Origin: Mycolicibacterium grossiae
GTDB taxonomy: Bacteria > Actinomycetota > Actinomycetes > Mycobacteriales > Mycobacteriaceae
Length of the DNA: 64,000 nucleotides
Direction: 5' to 3'
Assembly (NCBI RefSeq): GCF_008329645.1
Contig: NZ_CP043474.1
Span: 2,108,001-2,172,000, forward strand
A program made the translations under genes and the position numbers. Below are positions 20,280 through 29,559 of this stretch, one piece after another. Below the pieces are notes generated by a model, which saw only the letters and a program-made list of their open reading frames with translations, had not been told where the DNA came from and ran no database searches. Numbering within the stretch: the first letter of the stretch is position 1; each line of letters begins with the position of its first letter.

Positions 20280-20816
20280 GTGCTGACCAGAATCCTGATC
20301 GGCCTGGTAGCTGCGGGGGCAGCTGCGTTCGGTGGATCCGCCGTGGCGGTCGCCGAGCCGGAACCAGCGCCGCCACCGCCCCCGCCCAACCCGAACGCGT
20401 TCGCGCCTGTGCAGCCGTCGGCGTACGCGATGCAGGACGGCGAGATCTACGCGTTCGCGATCCCCGGCGACATCGCCTGCATCATGAGCCGCGGCACCGG
20501 CAGCTATGGCTGCTCCGGCCCGATCCCCGCCGCCCCCGGTGGCGCGAACGCCGTCACCGGCGCCCAGCAGGGACCGCCGTCGTTCGCCGTCGCGGACCGT
20601 CCGCTGTACCTCTTCGACACGCTGCCCAAGCGCCTGGAGCCCGGCACGCGGATCAGCTTCCGCAACGTCACCTGCGGCACCGACGGCACGACGACGGTGT
20701 GCCAGAACAACTTCGATCAGGCGGGCTTCGTCATCAGCCCGGGCGGCAGCTTCATCCTGAACGCGGACAACCCGCTGCTCGACCGACCCGACGGCCGCAA
20801 TCCCTACTTCAACTGA
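20280..20816 (+). CDS. Secreted protein of unknown function
   Basis: A 178-residue protein with a Sec signal peptide (MLTRILIGLVAAGAAAFGG...AVAEP, cleavage near residue 26). A proline-rich linker (PEPAPPPPPPNPN) follows, then a small folded domain with four cysteines (IACIMS, YGCSGP, VTCGTDG, VCQNN) likely to form two disulfides. The domain resembles mycobacterial secreted proteins of unknown function that end in a DG-rich C-terminus. It starts at GTG with a probable leaderless promoter. It is convergent with gpsA, with two bases between the stop codons. Confidence 0.8.
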   Translation: MLTRILIGLVAAGAAAFGGSAVAVAEPEPAPPPPPPNPNAFAPVQPSAYAMQDGEIYAFAIPGDIACIMSRGTGSYGCSGPIPAAPGGANAVTGAQQGPPSFAVADRPLYLFDTLPKRLEPGTRISFRNVTCGTDGTTTVCQNNFDQAGFVISPGGSFILNADNPLLDRPDGRNPYFN

Positions 20817-20818
20817 CG

Positions 20819-21844
20819 TCAGAAGCCCGAGCCATGTACCTCGTGGCCGGGCTTCTCGGCGACCAGTCCGTGGTAGGCCTGCTCGACGGTCGAACCGTGG
20901 TTCACCACCCCGTCCACCTCGCGGGCGATCGGCATCGCGATGCCGTACTTGTCGGCGAACTCCATGATGACGCTGGCGGCCTTGACGCCCTCGGCGACCT
21001 GGTTCATGGCGGCGACGATCTCGTCGATCGACTTGCCCTGCCCGAGCTGCTCGCCGACGTACCGGTTGCGGCTGCGCTGGCTGGTGCACGTCACGATCAG
21101 GTCGCCCATGCCGGCCAGGCCGGAGAACGTCTCGCGGCGCCCGCCGATCGCCTCGCCGAGCTTCGACATCTCGTTGACCGCACGGGCCATCACCATGGCG
21201 CGGGTGTTCTCGCCGATGCCCAGCGAGTAGCCCATGCCGACGGCGATCGCGTAGACGTTCTTCAGCGCGCCCGCGATCTCGACGCCCACCACGTCGTCGG
21301 TGGTGTAGGTGCGGAAGCGCTTCGTGCGGAACAGGTCTCCGAGGTTTGCGGCGAGGTGCTGGTCGGGCATCGCCAGCACCGCCGCGGCGGCGTAGCCGTC
21401 GGCGACCTCGCGGGCGATGTTCGGTCCGGCGAGGATGCCGGCCGGGTGGCCGGGCAGCACCTCGTCGACGATCTGGCTCATCCGCATGTTGGTGCCTTGC
21501 TCCAGGCCCTTGACCAACGACACCACCGGCACCCACGGCCGCAGTTCCTTGGCGAGTTCGGTGAGGACCGCGCGGAAGCCGTGCGACGGGACGCCCATGA
21601 CGATGACGTCGGCCGACTGTGCCGCCTCGGAGAAGTCCGTGGTGGCCTTCAGCGACTCCGGCAGTTCGACCTCGTCGCCGAGGTACTTGGTGTTGCAGTG
21701 CCGTTCGTTGATGTCGACGGCGGTCTCCTCCGAGCGCACCCACTGCAGTGTCGGCCCGCGCCGCGCGCAGATGGAGGCCACGGTGGTGCCCCAGGAGCCG
21801 CCGCCGAGCACGACGACCTTGGGTTCGCGTTTCGCAGAAGACAT
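20819..21844 (-). CDS. gpsA: Glycerol-3-phosphate dehydrogenase [NAD(P)+]
   Basis: A 341-residue cytosolic enzyme that reduces dihydroxyacetone phosphate to sn-glycerol 3-phosphate for phospholipid synthesis. The NAD-binding motif VVVLGGGSWGTT is at the N-terminus. VSLVKGLEQGTNMRMS, the substrate-binding GALKNVYAIAVGM with its catalytic Lys, and TCTSQRSRNRYVG are all present. The start at 21844 (MSSAKREPK) is preferred to the frame extending to 21988, whose extra sequence is unconserved. The position matches Rv0564c. Confidence 0.96.
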   Translation of the reverse strand: MSSAKREPKVVVLGGGSWGTTVASICARRGPTLQWVRSEETAVDINERHCNTKYLGDEVELPESLKATTDFSEAAQSADVIVMGVPSHGFRAVLTELAKELRPWVPVVSLVKGLEQGTNMRMSQIVDEVLPGHPAGILAGPNIAREVADGYAAAAVLAMPDQHLAANLGDLFRTKRFRTYTTDDVVGVEIAGALKNVYAIAVGMGYSLGIGENTRAMVMARAVNEMSKLGEAIGGRRETFSGLAGMGDLIVTCTSQRSRNRYVGEQLGQGKSIDEIVAAMNQVAEGVKAASVIMEFADKYGIAMPIAREVDGVVNHGSTVEQAYHGLVAEKPGHEVHGSGF

Positions 21845-21944
21845 GCGCCTCAGCGTATGGCCGCCCGCCGCTCGTTTCGCCGAAATGACATTCCCCGTGA
21901 CCAAGCGCGTCGCCTGGCCACCGTCACTGCCGTCTCGGCGCGTC

Positions 21945-22436
21945 TCAGCGGTAGTTGACGAACTGCAGCGCCACGTCGAGGTCCGCACCGCGCAGCAGCG
22001 CCTGGACGGCCTGCAAGTCGTCGCGCTTCTTGGAGCTGACCCGGATCTCGTCGCCCTGGATCTGCGCCTTGACGCCCTTGGGTCCTTCGTCGCGGATGAG
22101 CTTGGTGATCTTCTTGGCGTCCTCGCTGCTGATGCCCTGCTTCAGGGTGCCGCTGACCCGGTAGGTCTTGCCGCTGGCCTGCGGGTCGCCGGCGTCGAAG
22201 GCCTTCATCGAGATGTCGCGACGCACCAGCTTCTCGGTGAAAACGTCGACGGCGGCCTTGACGCGCTCCTCGGTGGAGCTGACCAGTTCGATGACCTCGT
22301 CGCCCTTCCAGGCGATCGTGGTGTCGGTGCCGCGGAAGTCGAATCGGGTGGACAGTTCCTTGGCCGCCTGGTTGAGCGCGTTGTCGACCTCCTGACGGTC
22401 GACCTTGCTGACGACGTCGAAGCTTGAATCCGCCAC
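21945..22436 (-). CDS. YajQ family nucleotide-binding protein
   Basis: A 163-residue protein of the UPF0234/YajQ family. It starts at GTG 22436 ([17 protein letters not shown]) with GAGGAGG upstream. Family landmarks are [19 protein letters not shown], a central ...[18 protein letters not shown], and the C-terminal [11 protein letters not shown]...FVNYR. Members bind nucleotides or RNA, and in some gammaproteobacteria cyclic di-GMP; its role in mycobacteria (Rv0566c) is unknown. A cyclic di-GMP phosphodiesterase-type EAL protein is encoded elsewhere in this window, at 47109. Confidence 0.93.
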   Translation of the reverse strand: MADSSFDVVSKVDRQEVDNALNQAAKELSTRFDFRGTDTTIAWKGDEVIELVSSTEERVKAAVDVFTEKLVRRDISMKAFDAGDPQASGKTYRVSGTLKQGISSEDAKKITKLIRDEGPKGVKAQIQGDEIRVSSKKRDDLQAVQALLRGADLDVALQFVNYR

Positions 22437-22526
22437 TGGACTCCTCCTCGGTTGGGTGCGTTTTCGTCTTCGGACATCCTCGTTGTACCCTGCTAGTCGC
22501 ACCAAATCCGGACAGGTGCGATACCC

Positions 22527-22609
22527 GGCAGGTTGCCCGAGCGGCCAATGGGAGCGGACTGTAAATCCGTCGGCTAACGCCTACACAGGTTCGAATCCTG
22601 TACCTGCCA
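22527..22609 (+). tRNA. tRNA-Tyr (GTA anticodon)
   Basis: The acceptor stem GGCAGGT / ACCTGCC closes the molecule. The D-arm begins TGCCCGAGCGG, the anticodon GTA is at 22561-22563 in a CTGTAAA loop, a long class II variable arm follows, and the T-arm contains GGTTCGAATCC. The 83-base length and long variable arm fit tRNA-Tyr. CCA is not encoded. It lies in the divergent space upstream of yajQ. Confidence 0.96.
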
Positions 22610-22615
22610 CACTCC

Positions 22616-22643
22616 GTCAGGCCCCCTCTCGAGGGGGCCTGAC
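22616..22643 (+). terminator. Hairpin after tRNA-Tyr
   Basis: A GC-rich stem GTCAGGCCCCCTC / GAGGGGGCCTGAC of up to 13 bp with a tiny loop begins seven bases after the tRNA. There is no T-tract. It is a likely intrinsic terminator for the tRNA transcript. Confidence 0.75.
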
Positions 22644-22817
22644 CGATTTCCGGGCGCCGACCCGATCCGCCTAGCGACACCCCAGCGTGTTCTTAGCTTC
22701 CGCTCAGCCCCACGGCGTAGCGTTGTCCGCGCGGGCGTCGGCCTACCCCCCCAGCGCCGCGCCCGCACGTTGGTCTCGCCGGCTCCCTTCCCCCCGGGAG
22801 TCGGCGAGTCACCATTA

Positions 22818-23240
22818 TCAACATCCGCCGGCGATCTGTGGCCCGGTGATCGAGCCGAACACCAGAGCGATCCTCGTCGTCGCCGCGGACGGCGCCATCG
22901 CGATGCCCACGTCGGTGTTGCGGCAATCGACATTCGTGAACTGCGCCATCGACAGCGCCTGGGTGACGGCCTCGCCCACGGAGGCGGCGTCGGCGACGAC
23001 GGGCCGGGTGGTGCCCACGTAACCGTGTGGGTCGACGGCGCCCCGGGCCAGCAGGTCGCCGGCTGCGGCGTCGAGCGCGCCCGACCGCACCAGCGCCGGG
23101 CAGCCGTCCCGGTCGCGCGCCGCCGCCAGCCGGTCCAGCACCTGATCGGTCGTCGACTCCGCACCCGCGATGCCCGCGCCTGGAACGATCGCCACACCGG
23201 CCGCCACGATCGCGCACACCGCTGTCGCCACTCGGTTCAT
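22818..23240 (-). CDS. Secreted CAP-like small protein
   Basis: A 140-residue protein with a Sec signal peptide (MNRVATAVCAIVAAGVAIVPGAGIAGAES). The start at 23240 is chosen because upstream codons are not hydrophobic. The mature part begins DQVLDRLAAARDRDGCPALV, like the first helix of divergent mycobacterial CAP/SCP-domain proteins, and keeps a second cysteine in TNVDCRNTDVGIAM. It lacks the full set of CAP His/Glu residues. Function is unknown. Confidence 0.65.
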   Translation of the reverse strand: MNRVATAVCAIVAAGVAIVPGAGIAGAESTTDQVLDRLAAARDRDGCPALVRSGALDAAAGDLLARGAVDPHGYVGTTRPVVADAASVGEAVTQALSMAQFTNVDCRNTDVGIAMAPSAATTRIALVFGSITGPQIAGGC

Positions 23241-23446
23241 GCCACTCTCCTCGTCGCCCCGACTCAGGCAGCGTCGCACGCGACCCGATCGCGGGAGCCC
23301 GAATTGAGCGGAACGTGTGCGCTGTCGACGACGGGGTACGCCGCCGCTAGCGTTCGCTCAGGTTGGTTGCGCTGGTGCGGTCGTCAGGTAGTCATGGCAG
23401 GCAACCCTGTCGTTCAGACCGAAGCGCAGTGCCGTGACCGCCGCAC

Positions 23447-23620
23447 TCACGTGCCGTAGGCGAGCGCCGGCGCGGCCGTGACGAACCCGCGGCACGTGCA
23501 CGGTCGCGGCGCGTGCTCCCGCGCGGTGTGGTCCTCGCAATCGATGCACGCCCCACAGGTCCCGAACGCCGAATGGTCCGGTTCGGCGTGGCCGCAGCGA
23601 CACCGTTCGAAGTACTCCAT
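23447..23620 (-). CDS. Small Cys-rich putative zinc-binding protein
   Basis: A 57-residue protein (MEYFERCRCGHAEPDHSAFG...) with seven cysteines arranged CRC ... CGACIDC ... CTC and several histidines, consistent with binding one or two zinc ions. GAGGGGGG lies upstream of the ATG. It may be a small cytosolic zinc-ribbon-like protein; partner and role are unknown. The longer frame to 23683 adds unconserved sequence. Confidence 0.6.
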   Translation of the reverse strand: MEYFERCRCGHAEPDHSAFGTCGACIDCEDHTAREHAPRPCTCRGFVTAAPALAYGT

Positions 23621-23729
23621 GTGAACCCCCCTCGTCGACCCTAACCCCGCGGTGGCGGAGACGCGATCACGTAATCGGGGCATACCGAATGACGGCGCCG
23701 CGCAAACGGAACCGTGAGGCAGCCAACAG

Positions 23730-23891
23730 TCAGCGCACCCGACCGGGGGAGGGCGGTTCGTCGCGGCCGGGGCGGCGTCGCAGACGGTTCCGGACCCGCG
23801 CGACGACGCCGACGACGGACGTCAGCCCGCCGACCACGAGGGCCACCGGCCACGAGGGTTCCCTGCCGTAGTCATCGTCGTCGTCCTGCAC
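23730..23891 (-). CDS. Small membrane protein (hypothetical)
   Basis: A 53-residue frame from GTG 23891 begins with an acidic run (VQDDDDDYGREPSW). It continues with one hydrophobic segment at about residues 15-33 and ends in a highly basic tail (RVRNRLRRRPGRD). This inside-positive pattern is typical of single-span membrane proteins. No good Shine-Dalgarno sequence and no family were recognised, so the call is tentative. It diverges from the riboswitch transcript. Confidence 0.45.
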   Translation of the reverse strand: MQDDDDDYGREPSWPVALVVGGLTSVVGVVARVRNRLRRRPGRDEPPSPGRVR

Positions 23892-23999
23892 GCGTCCAGT
23901 GTCCCCGGGCCGGCAGCCAACGTCGACCTCCTCGACCACCCGGCGCGCGAGCGCCCCGGGGTATACGCTCGCGGACACAATCGAACAAGCCGTTGACGC

Positions 24000-24200
24000 G
24001 TGGCGGGAGAACCTTCGCAGCCGGGATCCGAGGCCGCGACAGGCGCCGTAGGAGCAACGTCCTCCCCGGGAATCTCTCAGGCCCCATACCGCCGCGTCGA
24101 GGCGACTCTGGAGAAAGCGCGGCGCCGTCGCCGGGCTTACCGAAGGTGAAAGGCGCACGGGCGCCGCAACTCTCAGGTATCAGGACAGAGCGGGGAGGTG
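24000..24200 (+). ncRNA. Tandem glycine riboswitch upstream of L-serine dehydratase
   Basis: Two consecutive glycine aptamers are recognisable. The first has GGCGGGAGAACC at 24002, the core CGCCGTAGGAGCAA at about 24044 and AATCTCTCAGG at about 24071. The second has GGCGACTCTGGAGAAA, ACCGAAGGTGAAAGG at about 24139 and GCAACTCTCAGGTA at about 24166, ending CAGAGCGGGG. These are hallmarks of the gcvT-type RNA. A possible expression platform follows: a 7-bp stem GGTCCGG / CCGGACC at 24211-24230 directly before the ribosome-binding site of the serine dehydratase gene. Glycine would be the expected ligand. Confidence 0.92.
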
Positions 24201-24248
24201 TCCAGTCCACGGTCCGGCTCTGCCCGGACCCGAGCCGGAGGCGCCTCG

Positions 24249-25619
24249 ATGACCATCAGCGTGTTCGACCTCTTCACGGTCGGCCTCGGGCCGTCCAGTT
24301 CGCACACCGTCGGTCCGATGCGTGCGGCGGCGCGCTTCGTCGACGGCCTCGTTGAGACCGGTCGGCTCGCCGACGTGCGCCGCGTGCGCGTCGAACTGTT
24401 CGGCGCGTTGGCCGCCACCGGCGCGGGCCACGGCACGCGGGAGGCCGTGCTGGTCGGACTCGAGGGCCGGCATCCCGAGGACCTCGACCCCGACGACATG
24501 GCCGCCTGCCTGGACCGCATGCGGGCGTGCGGCGCCGTGCGTCTCGGTGGGCGCGTCGCCGTGCCCCTCACCGAATCCGACATCCTGCTCTCCCCGCAGA
24601 CGGTGCTGGACCGCCACCCCAACGCGCTCACCGTCACCGCCGACGACGCCGACGGTGCGCGGGTCGCGGCGCAAACCTACTTCTCCGTCGGTGGCGGGTT
24701 CGTCGTCGCCGACGGCGAACCCGAGCCCGAACCGGCATTCGCGGGCGTCGACTTCGGCTCCGCCCGCGAACTCTTGGACCTCACCGCCGCGCGCGGGGCG
24801 TCGATCGGTGAACTCATGGGCGAACACGAGGCGTCGCTGCGCCCCGCCGACGAGGTGCGCAGCGGCCTGCTGCACATCCGCGACGTCATGGTGGCGTGCT
24901 TCCACCGCGGCATCACCCGTGACGGGGTTCTGCCCGGAGGTCTTCGGGTGCGCCGTCGAGCCCGGGCCTGGCACCAGCGACTGCTCGTCGAGGACCCGGA
25001 ACGCGACCCGTTCTTCGCCGAGGACTGGGTGAATCTCGTCGCGCTGGCGGTCAACGAGGAGAACGCGGCGGGCGGCCGCGTCGTCACCGCACCGACCAAC
25101 GGCGCCGCGGGCATCATTCCCGCCGTGCTGCACTATGCGACGCACTACTGTCCGGCCGGGCGGCACGACCCCGACGGCACGGCAGTGCGGTTCCTGCTGA
25201 CGGCGGGTGCCATCGGATCGCTGTACAAGGAGATGGCGTCGATCTCCGGCGCCGAGGTGGGCTGCCAGGGCGAGGTCGGCTCGGCGGCCTCGATGGCCGC
25301 GGCCGGGCTCACCGAAATCCTCGGTGGCACACCGGCTCAGGTGGAGAACGCTGCGGAGATCGCGATGGAGCACAGCCTCGGGCTGACGTGCGATCCAATC
25401 GCGGGACTGGTGCAGATCCCGTGCATCGAACGCAACGCGATCTCGGCGGGCAAGGCGATCAACGCCGCCCGGATGGCGATGCGCGGCGACGGCACGCATC
25501 GCGTCAGCCTGGACGAGGTCATCGCCACCATGCGCGCCACGGGCCGTGACATGAGCGCGAAGTACAAGGAGACGGCCGCCGGCGGGCTGGCGGTCACCGT
25601 GAACGTCGTGGAGTGCTGA
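24249..25619 (+). CDS. sdaA: L-serine ammonia-lyase, iron-sulfur type, single chain
   Basis: A 456-residue enzyme deaminating L-serine to pyruvate and ammonia. The N-terminal beta domain begins [22 protein letters not shown], the family signature. The C-terminal alpha domain has [15 protein letters not shown] and three cysteines that ligate a [4Fe-4S] cluster ([26 protein letters not shown]). Both domains are on one chain, as in SdaA. The ATG at 24249 has CCGGAGG nine bases upstream. The gene sits under a tandem glycine riboswitch, suggesting that excess glycine, converted to serine, is drained to pyruvate. Confidence 0.95.
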   Translation: MTISVFDLFTVGLGPSSSHTVGPMRAAARFVDGLVETGRLADVRRVRVELFGALAATGAGHGTREAVLVGLEGRHPEDLDPDDMAACLDRMRACGAVRLGGRVAVPLTESDILLSPQTVLDRHPNALTVTADDADGARVAAQTYFSVGGGFVVADGEPEPEPAFAGVDFGSARELLDLTAARGASIGELMGEHEASLRPADEVRSGLLHIRDVMVACFHRGITRDGVLPGGLRVRRRARAWHQRLLVEDPERDPFFAEDWVNLVALAVNEENAAGGRVVTAPTNGAAGIIPAVLHYATHYCPAGRHDPDGTAVRFLLTAGAIGSLYKEMASISGAEVGCQGEVGSAASMAAAGLTEILGGTPAQVENAAEIAMEHSLGLTCDPIAGLVQIPCIERNAISAGKAINAARMAMRGDGTHRVSLDEVIATMRATGRDMSAKYKETAAGGLAVTVNVVEC

Positions 25620-25625
25620 GGGCGG

Positions 25626-26120
25626 CTAGCGCGGAGCAGTGCCGTGGCAGCGCTTGTAGCGCTTGCCGCTGCCACAGAAGCACGACACCCGGCCCGGGAT
25701 CGGCATCTCGTGCAGGAGTCCAGTGCGGGCCTTGTCCACCACCTCGGCGACCTGGGCGGGTGGCGCGGCCTCGTCGGCGACGACGTACAACGTCAGCAGC
25801 ACGTTGATCACCGTGGTGAGCAGTGCGGCGACCGACGCTCCGCTGGTGCCGACGGGTTGGCGGTGCAGCCACGCCGCGAGGCGTTCCGACGAGGGCGCGA
25901 CGGCGCCCGCGAGCGCGTCCAGCGAGGCGGCCGCGTCCGCTTGCGTCACCGCGGCGCGCAGGCGGTAGAGGTCGTTCGGCGTCAACCGGTAGAAGATCCC
26001 GGCGAGTCCCGCGGTGTTGATCGCCGGACCCATCCCGGCCGCGACATCGTCGTCGTCCACGAGATCCCCTCGATTGCGCCCGAACAGGTCGAGCGGCAGC
26101 GTGCGGGGATGGTCAGCCAT
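25626..26120 (-). CDS. SEC-C motif protein
   Basis: A 164-residue protein ending in a SEC-C zinc-binding motif (SCFCGSGKRYKRCHG), which in SecA contacts SecB or ribosomes. The rest is helical, with an alanine-rich middle (TQADAAASLDALAGAVAP) and no membrane segment. SEC-C proteins outside SecA are usually uncharacterised; metal binding is likely, function unknown. It is convergent with sdaA, with six bases between the stops. Confidence 0.8.
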   Translation of the reverse strand: MADHPRTLPLDLFGRNRGDLVDDDDVAAGMGPAINTAGLAGIFYRLTPNDLYRLRAAVTQADAAASLDALAGAVAPSSERLAAWLHRQPVGTSGASVAALLTTVINVLLTLYVVADEAAPPAQVAEVVDKARTGLLHEMPIPGRVSCFCGSGKRYKRCHGTAPR

Positions 26121-26165
26121 TGATCAGGTATAGCCGATCGTTCAAATCGTGAAACGAGCGGTGGC

Positions 26166-26321
26166 TCACCTCACGTCGGCGCCAATGCAGGCGTGGCGCA
26201 TGTGGCCGAACGGGTGGTCACAGATCGGGCAGGCCCCGTCGTCGGCCGGAACGGGTGCGTCGTGCAGCCGCCACCGGATGGCGAAGCGCGAAGCGGTGTG
26301 CGTGAGCAGCGTCGTGAACAT
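26166..26321 (-). CDS. Small CxxC/His putative zinc-binding protein, 51 residues
   Basis: A short frame from ATG 26321 encodes MFTTLLTHTASRFAIRWRLH followed by DDGACPICDHPFGHMRHACIG. The CPIC...H...H...C arrangement is a plausible single zinc site. A purine-rich GGGGGGACGG lies upstream of the start, and an extended -10 (TGGTATAAA) lies about 45 bases further up. No family is known to me. The size explains why it could be missed. Confidence 0.6.
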   Translation of the reverse strand: MFTTLLTHTASRFAIRWRLHDAPVPADDGACPICDHPFGHMRHACIGADVR

Positions 26322-26363
26322 GTCCGTCCCCCCAGACGTCCGATGTGTATCTTCCCCTGCGTC

Positions 26364-26374
26364 AGTTTATACCA
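26364..26374 (-). promoter_or_regulatory. Extended -10 promoter for the 51-residue protein
   Basis: On the minus strand TGGTATAAACT provides TGN-TATAAA, a strong extended -10, about 45 bases upstream of ATG 26321. This A/T-rich element stands out in the otherwise very GC-rich sequence. Confidence 0.45.
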
Positions 26375-26399
26375 AAGGTCCGACAAAGGGTGACGCGAA

Positions 26400-26711
26400 T
26401 CACCTCGGGGGCGCGGGAGCGGGCGCCGGGGTCGGAGCCGGGGCTCCCGGCGCGGGGGCCGGAGCCCCGGGCGCGGGGGCCGGTGCGCCGGGCGCGGGCC
26501 CCGGTCCCAGGAGTTGGCCCTGCTCGGGTGGCGGCGCAAGCTGCTGCTCGGCGGCCGGCGGTGTCGGCGGCGCGGCCGGAATCCTGTCGACCTCGCTGCC
26601 CTTGACCAACAGCACCGTCAGCGCGATGAGGCCGGCGAGCGCGGCCACCGACAGCACTGCCAGGCCGTACCAGAGCACGGTCGGCGCCTTGTCCTTCTGC
26701 AGCGTCGTCAT
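26400..26711 (-). CDS. Single-span membrane protein with Ala/Pro-rich repeats
   Basis: A 103-residue protein (MTTLQKDKAPTVLWYGLAVL) with one membrane span at about residues 12-36. An external tail follows: first a PPTPPAAEQQLAPPP linker, then at least four tandem GAPAPAP-type units. The start at 26711 follows GGGGTGATCC. The tail would cross or rest in the cell wall. Function is unknown. The repeats are encoded by near-identical 18-24-bp DNA units, so length variation is likely. Confidence 0.7.
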   Translation of the reverse strand: MTTLQKDKAPTVLWYGLAVLSVAALAGLIALTVLLVKGSEVDRIPAAPPTPPAAEQQLAPPPEQGQLLGPGPAPGAPAPAPGAPAPAPGAPAPTPAPAPAPPR

Positions 26712-26798
26712 CGGATCACCCCTTCGCGTGGCCCGAGTGTAGCGATACGAAATGGGCACTGACTGTCAACCTCGCTGCAGAAACCGGCGCCGAGGCCC

Positions 26799-29267
26799 TC
26801 AGTCGTTGTCGCCACCAGTGGAGGACGCCGCGTCTCCGCTGAAGGTCGCGCCGTGCGAGGACGGCCACTGCCAGTCGCGCACCTCGGGGATGTCGTCGCC
26901 GTGGGTGCGGGTGTACTCGCGGGCGGCGATCCGCTTGTCCACCATCTGCTGGCGCAGCGTCGCGCAGGTCGAACCGAGGAAGGGCACGCGGTCGATGACG
27001 TCGATCACCAGGTGGTAGCGGTCGAGGTCGTTGAGCATCACCATGTCGAACGGCGTCGTGGTGGTGCCCTCCTCCTTGTAGCCGCGCACGTGCAGGTTCT
27101 CGTTGCCCGCGCGGCGGTAGGTCAGGCGGTGGATGAGCCACGGGTAGCCGTGGTAGGCGAAGATCACCGGCTTGGTGCGCGTGAAGATCATGTCGAACTC
27201 TCGGTTGCCGAGTCCGTGCGGATGCTCCTTCTCGTCCTGCAGCCGCATGAGGTCGACGACGTTGACGAAGCGAATCTTCAACTCCGGCAACTGCTTTCGC
27301 AGGATGTCGACGGCCGCCAGGCCCTCGAGCGTCGGCACGTCGCCGGCGGTGGCGATCACCACGTCCGGGTCCTCGCCGAGTGTCTCGGTGCCCGCCCACT
27401 CCCAGATGCCGAGCCCGCGGGTGCAGTGCGCGACGGCCTCCTCCATCGTGAGGAAGTTGGGGCTCGGTTGCTTGCCCGCCACGACGACGTTGACGTACTG
27501 GCGCGACCGCAGGCAGTGGTCGTAGGTCGACAGCAGCGTGTTGGCGTCCGGCGGCAGGTAGACGCGCACCACCTCGGCCTTCTTGTTGACGACGTGGTCG
27601 ATGAAACCCGGGTCCTGGTGGCTGAACCCGTTGTGGTCCTGGCGCCAGACGTGGCTCGAGAGCAGGTAGTTCAGGCTGGCGATGGGTCGCCGCCACGGGA
27701 TGTGGTTGCTCACCTTCAGCCACTTGGCGTGCTGGTTCACCATCGAGTCGACGATGTGGATGAACGCCTCGTAACAGTTGAACAACCCGTGCCTACCCGT
27801 CAGCAGGTATCCCTCGAGCCAACCCTGGCACTGGTGCTCGGACAGCATCTCCAGCACCCGGCCGGCGCGGGCGAGGTGTTCGTCGACCTCGGGGCCGAGG
27901 AACTCGGCGTTCCACTGCTTGTCGGTCGCGTCGTACACCGCCTGCAGCCGGTTCGACGCGGTCTCGTCGGGGCCGAAGATGCGGAAGTTGTCCGGGTTGA
28001 GTCGCACGACCTCGGTCAGCCACTGGCCGAGCACGCGGGTCGACTCGGCGATGGTCGAGCCGGGCGCGGGGACGTCGACGGCGAAGGTGCGGAAGTCCGG
28101 CAGCCGCAGGTCCTTCAGCAGCGAGCCGCCGTTTGCGTGCGGGTTGTCGCTCATCCGCAAGTGCCCCGGCGGCGCCAGCTCGGCGATGAACGGATCGAGT
28201 GCACCGTTCTCGTCGAACAGTTCCCCGGCGCGGTAGGAGCCGAGCCAGTCGGCGAGGACCTGCAAGTGCTCGGGGGTGTCGCGGGCGTTCGACAGCGGCA
28301 CCTGATGTGCCCGCCACGAGCCGGTGGTCTTCTTGCCGTCGATGGCGTCCGGCCCGGTCCAACCCTTGGGCGTGCGGAACACGATCATCGGCCAGCGCAC
28401 CGGACGGTCGTCGTCGGCGGGCCGGGCCTTGATTTTGGCGATCTCGTTGAGCACGGTGTCGAGGAGTTCGGCGAAGCGGTGATGCGCGGCGGCGTGGTCC
28501 TTGGCGTCGTCCTCGCCGACCTCGAAGAAGTACGGGTTGTGACCGTACCCAACGAACAGGCTGCGCAACTCGTCGGTGGGGATGCGGGCCAGCACCGTCG
28601 GGTTGGCGATCTTGTAGCCGTTGAGGTGCAGGATCGGCAGCACGACGCCGTCGTTGACGCGGTGGGTGAACTTGTTGGAGTGCCAGCTGGTGGCCAGCGG
28701 ACCGGTCTCGGCCTCACCGTCGCCGACGACGGCGGCGACCAACAGGTCCGGGTTGTCGAACGCAGCGCCGTAGGCGTGCGAGAGCGCGTAGCCCAGCTCG
28801 CCGCCCTCGTGGATCGAGCCGGGGGTCTCCGGCGCCACGTGCGACGGGATGCCGCCGGGGAAGGAGAACTGCTTGAAGAGGCGGCGCAGCCCCTCGGTGT
28901 CGCCGGTGATGTCGGAGTACACCTCGGAGTACGTGCCGTCGAGGTAGGCGTTGGCCACCAGACCTGGTCCGCCGTGACCGGGACCGGTGACGTACATGGT
29001 GGACTGTTCGCGCTCGGAGATGGCGCGGTTGAGGTGGGCGTAGAGGAAGTTGAGGCCGGGCGTGGTGCCCCAGTGGCCCAGGAGTCGGGGTTTGACGTCC
29101 TCGCGCGACAGCGGCGTGCGCAGCAGGGGATTGTCGAGCAGATAGATCTGGCCCACCGACAGATAGTTGGCGGCGCGCCACCACCCGTCGACCTGGGCGA
29201 CCTTCTGGTCGTCGATGCCGATGGCGTCCTGATGACGCCACGCGGTCGTGTTCCAAATACTGGTCAT
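26799..29267 (-). CDS. xfp: Phosphoketolase (xylulose-5-P / fructose-6-P)
   Basis: An 822-residue TPP-dependent phosphoketolase splitting xylulose 5-phosphate, and probably fructose 6-phosphate, into acetyl phosphate plus an aldose phosphate. Landmarks are [39 protein letters not shown], the TPP-binding [19 protein letters not shown] near residues 180-198, and the C-terminal [20 protein letters not shown]. The start at 29267 ([12 protein letters not shown]) has GAGGAGC upstream; the longer frame to 29330 adds an unconserved lead. No phosphotransacetylase or acetate kinase gene is adjacent. Confidence 0.95.
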   Translation of the reverse strand: MTSIWNTTAWRHQDAIGIDDQKVAQVDGWWRAANYLSVGQIYLLDNPLLRTPLSREDVKPRLLGHWGTTPGLNFLYAHLNRAISEREQSTMYVTGPGHGGPGLVANAYLDGTYSEVYSDITGDTEGLRRLFKQFSFPGGIPSHVAPETPGSIHEGGELGYALSHAYGAAFDNPDLLVAAVVGDGEAETGPLATSWHSNKFTHRVNDGVVLPILHLNGYKIANPTVLARIPTDELRSLFVGYGHNPYFFEVGEDDAKDHAAAHHRFAELLDTVLNEIAKIKARPADDDRPVRWPMIVFRTPKGWTGPDAIDGKKTTGSWRAHQVPLSNARDTPEHLQVLADWLGSYRAGELFDENGALDPFIAELAPPGHLRMSDNPHANGGSLLKDLRLPDFRTFAVDVPAPGSTIAESTRVLGQWLTEVVRLNPDNFRIFGPDETASNRLQAVYDATDKQWNAEFLGPEVDEHLARAGRVLEMLSEHQCQGWLEGYLLTGRHGLFNCYEAFIHIVDSMVNQHAKWLKVSNHIPWRRPIASLNYLLSSHVWRQDHNGFSHQDPGFIDHVVNKKAEVVRVYLPPDANTLLSTYDHCLRSRQYVNVVVAGKQPSPNFLTMEEAVAHCTRGLGIWEWAGTETLGEDPDVVIATAGDVPTLEGLAAVDILRKQLPELKIRFVNVVDLMRLQDEKEHPHGLGNREFDMIFTRTKPVIFAYHGYPWLIHRLTYRRAGNENLHVRGYKEEGTTTTPFDMVMLNDLDRYHLVIDVIDRVPFLGSTCATLRQQMVDKRIAAREYTRTHGDDIPEVRDWQWPSSHGATFSGDAASSTGGDND

Positions 29268-29498
29268 GGCGCTCCTCGCCGGGGCCGGGTGCGTGTCCGG
29301 CTCCCATGTAACCCGTATTCGCGGCCCCATGCAGAATGCACATCCGAATGTTCATCCGACGCTGGTTCGGGGTATTAACCGACGGGGCCGAGGCGGGACA
29401 AATCCGCCGGGGAATGGCTTCGCGCCGTTCGAGGTTGTCCTGTAACGCAAAGCGGCGACTGGACGATTTCCCAGGCAGTGTGATGGACTGATCGCACT

Positions 29499-29522
29499 GA
29501 ATTGGCATGTCACCGCCAATTC
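29499..29522. promoter_or_regulatory. Perfect inverted repeat upstream of the hemophore-like gene
   Basis: GAATTGGC-ATGTCACC-GCCAATTC is a perfect 8-bp inverted repeat with an 8-base spacer. It ends 37 bases before the ATG at 29560, a typical place for an operator or a 5' UTR hairpin. It does not match the IdeR box as I know it. Confidence 0.5.
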
Positions 29523-29559
29523 CCAGACATTGAACGCAAGGGTCGGAAGGTAAGAGAGA

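Noticed and set aside
22527..22609. tRNA-Tyr as an integration (att) site
   Set aside because: No integrase and no duplicated 3' tRNA end were seen in the following sequence.
26853..29378. An 841-codon plus-strand open frame over the phosphoketolase gene
   Set aside because: Low-complexity Val/Arg/Gly composition without motifs; the minus strand encodes a clear phosphoketolase.
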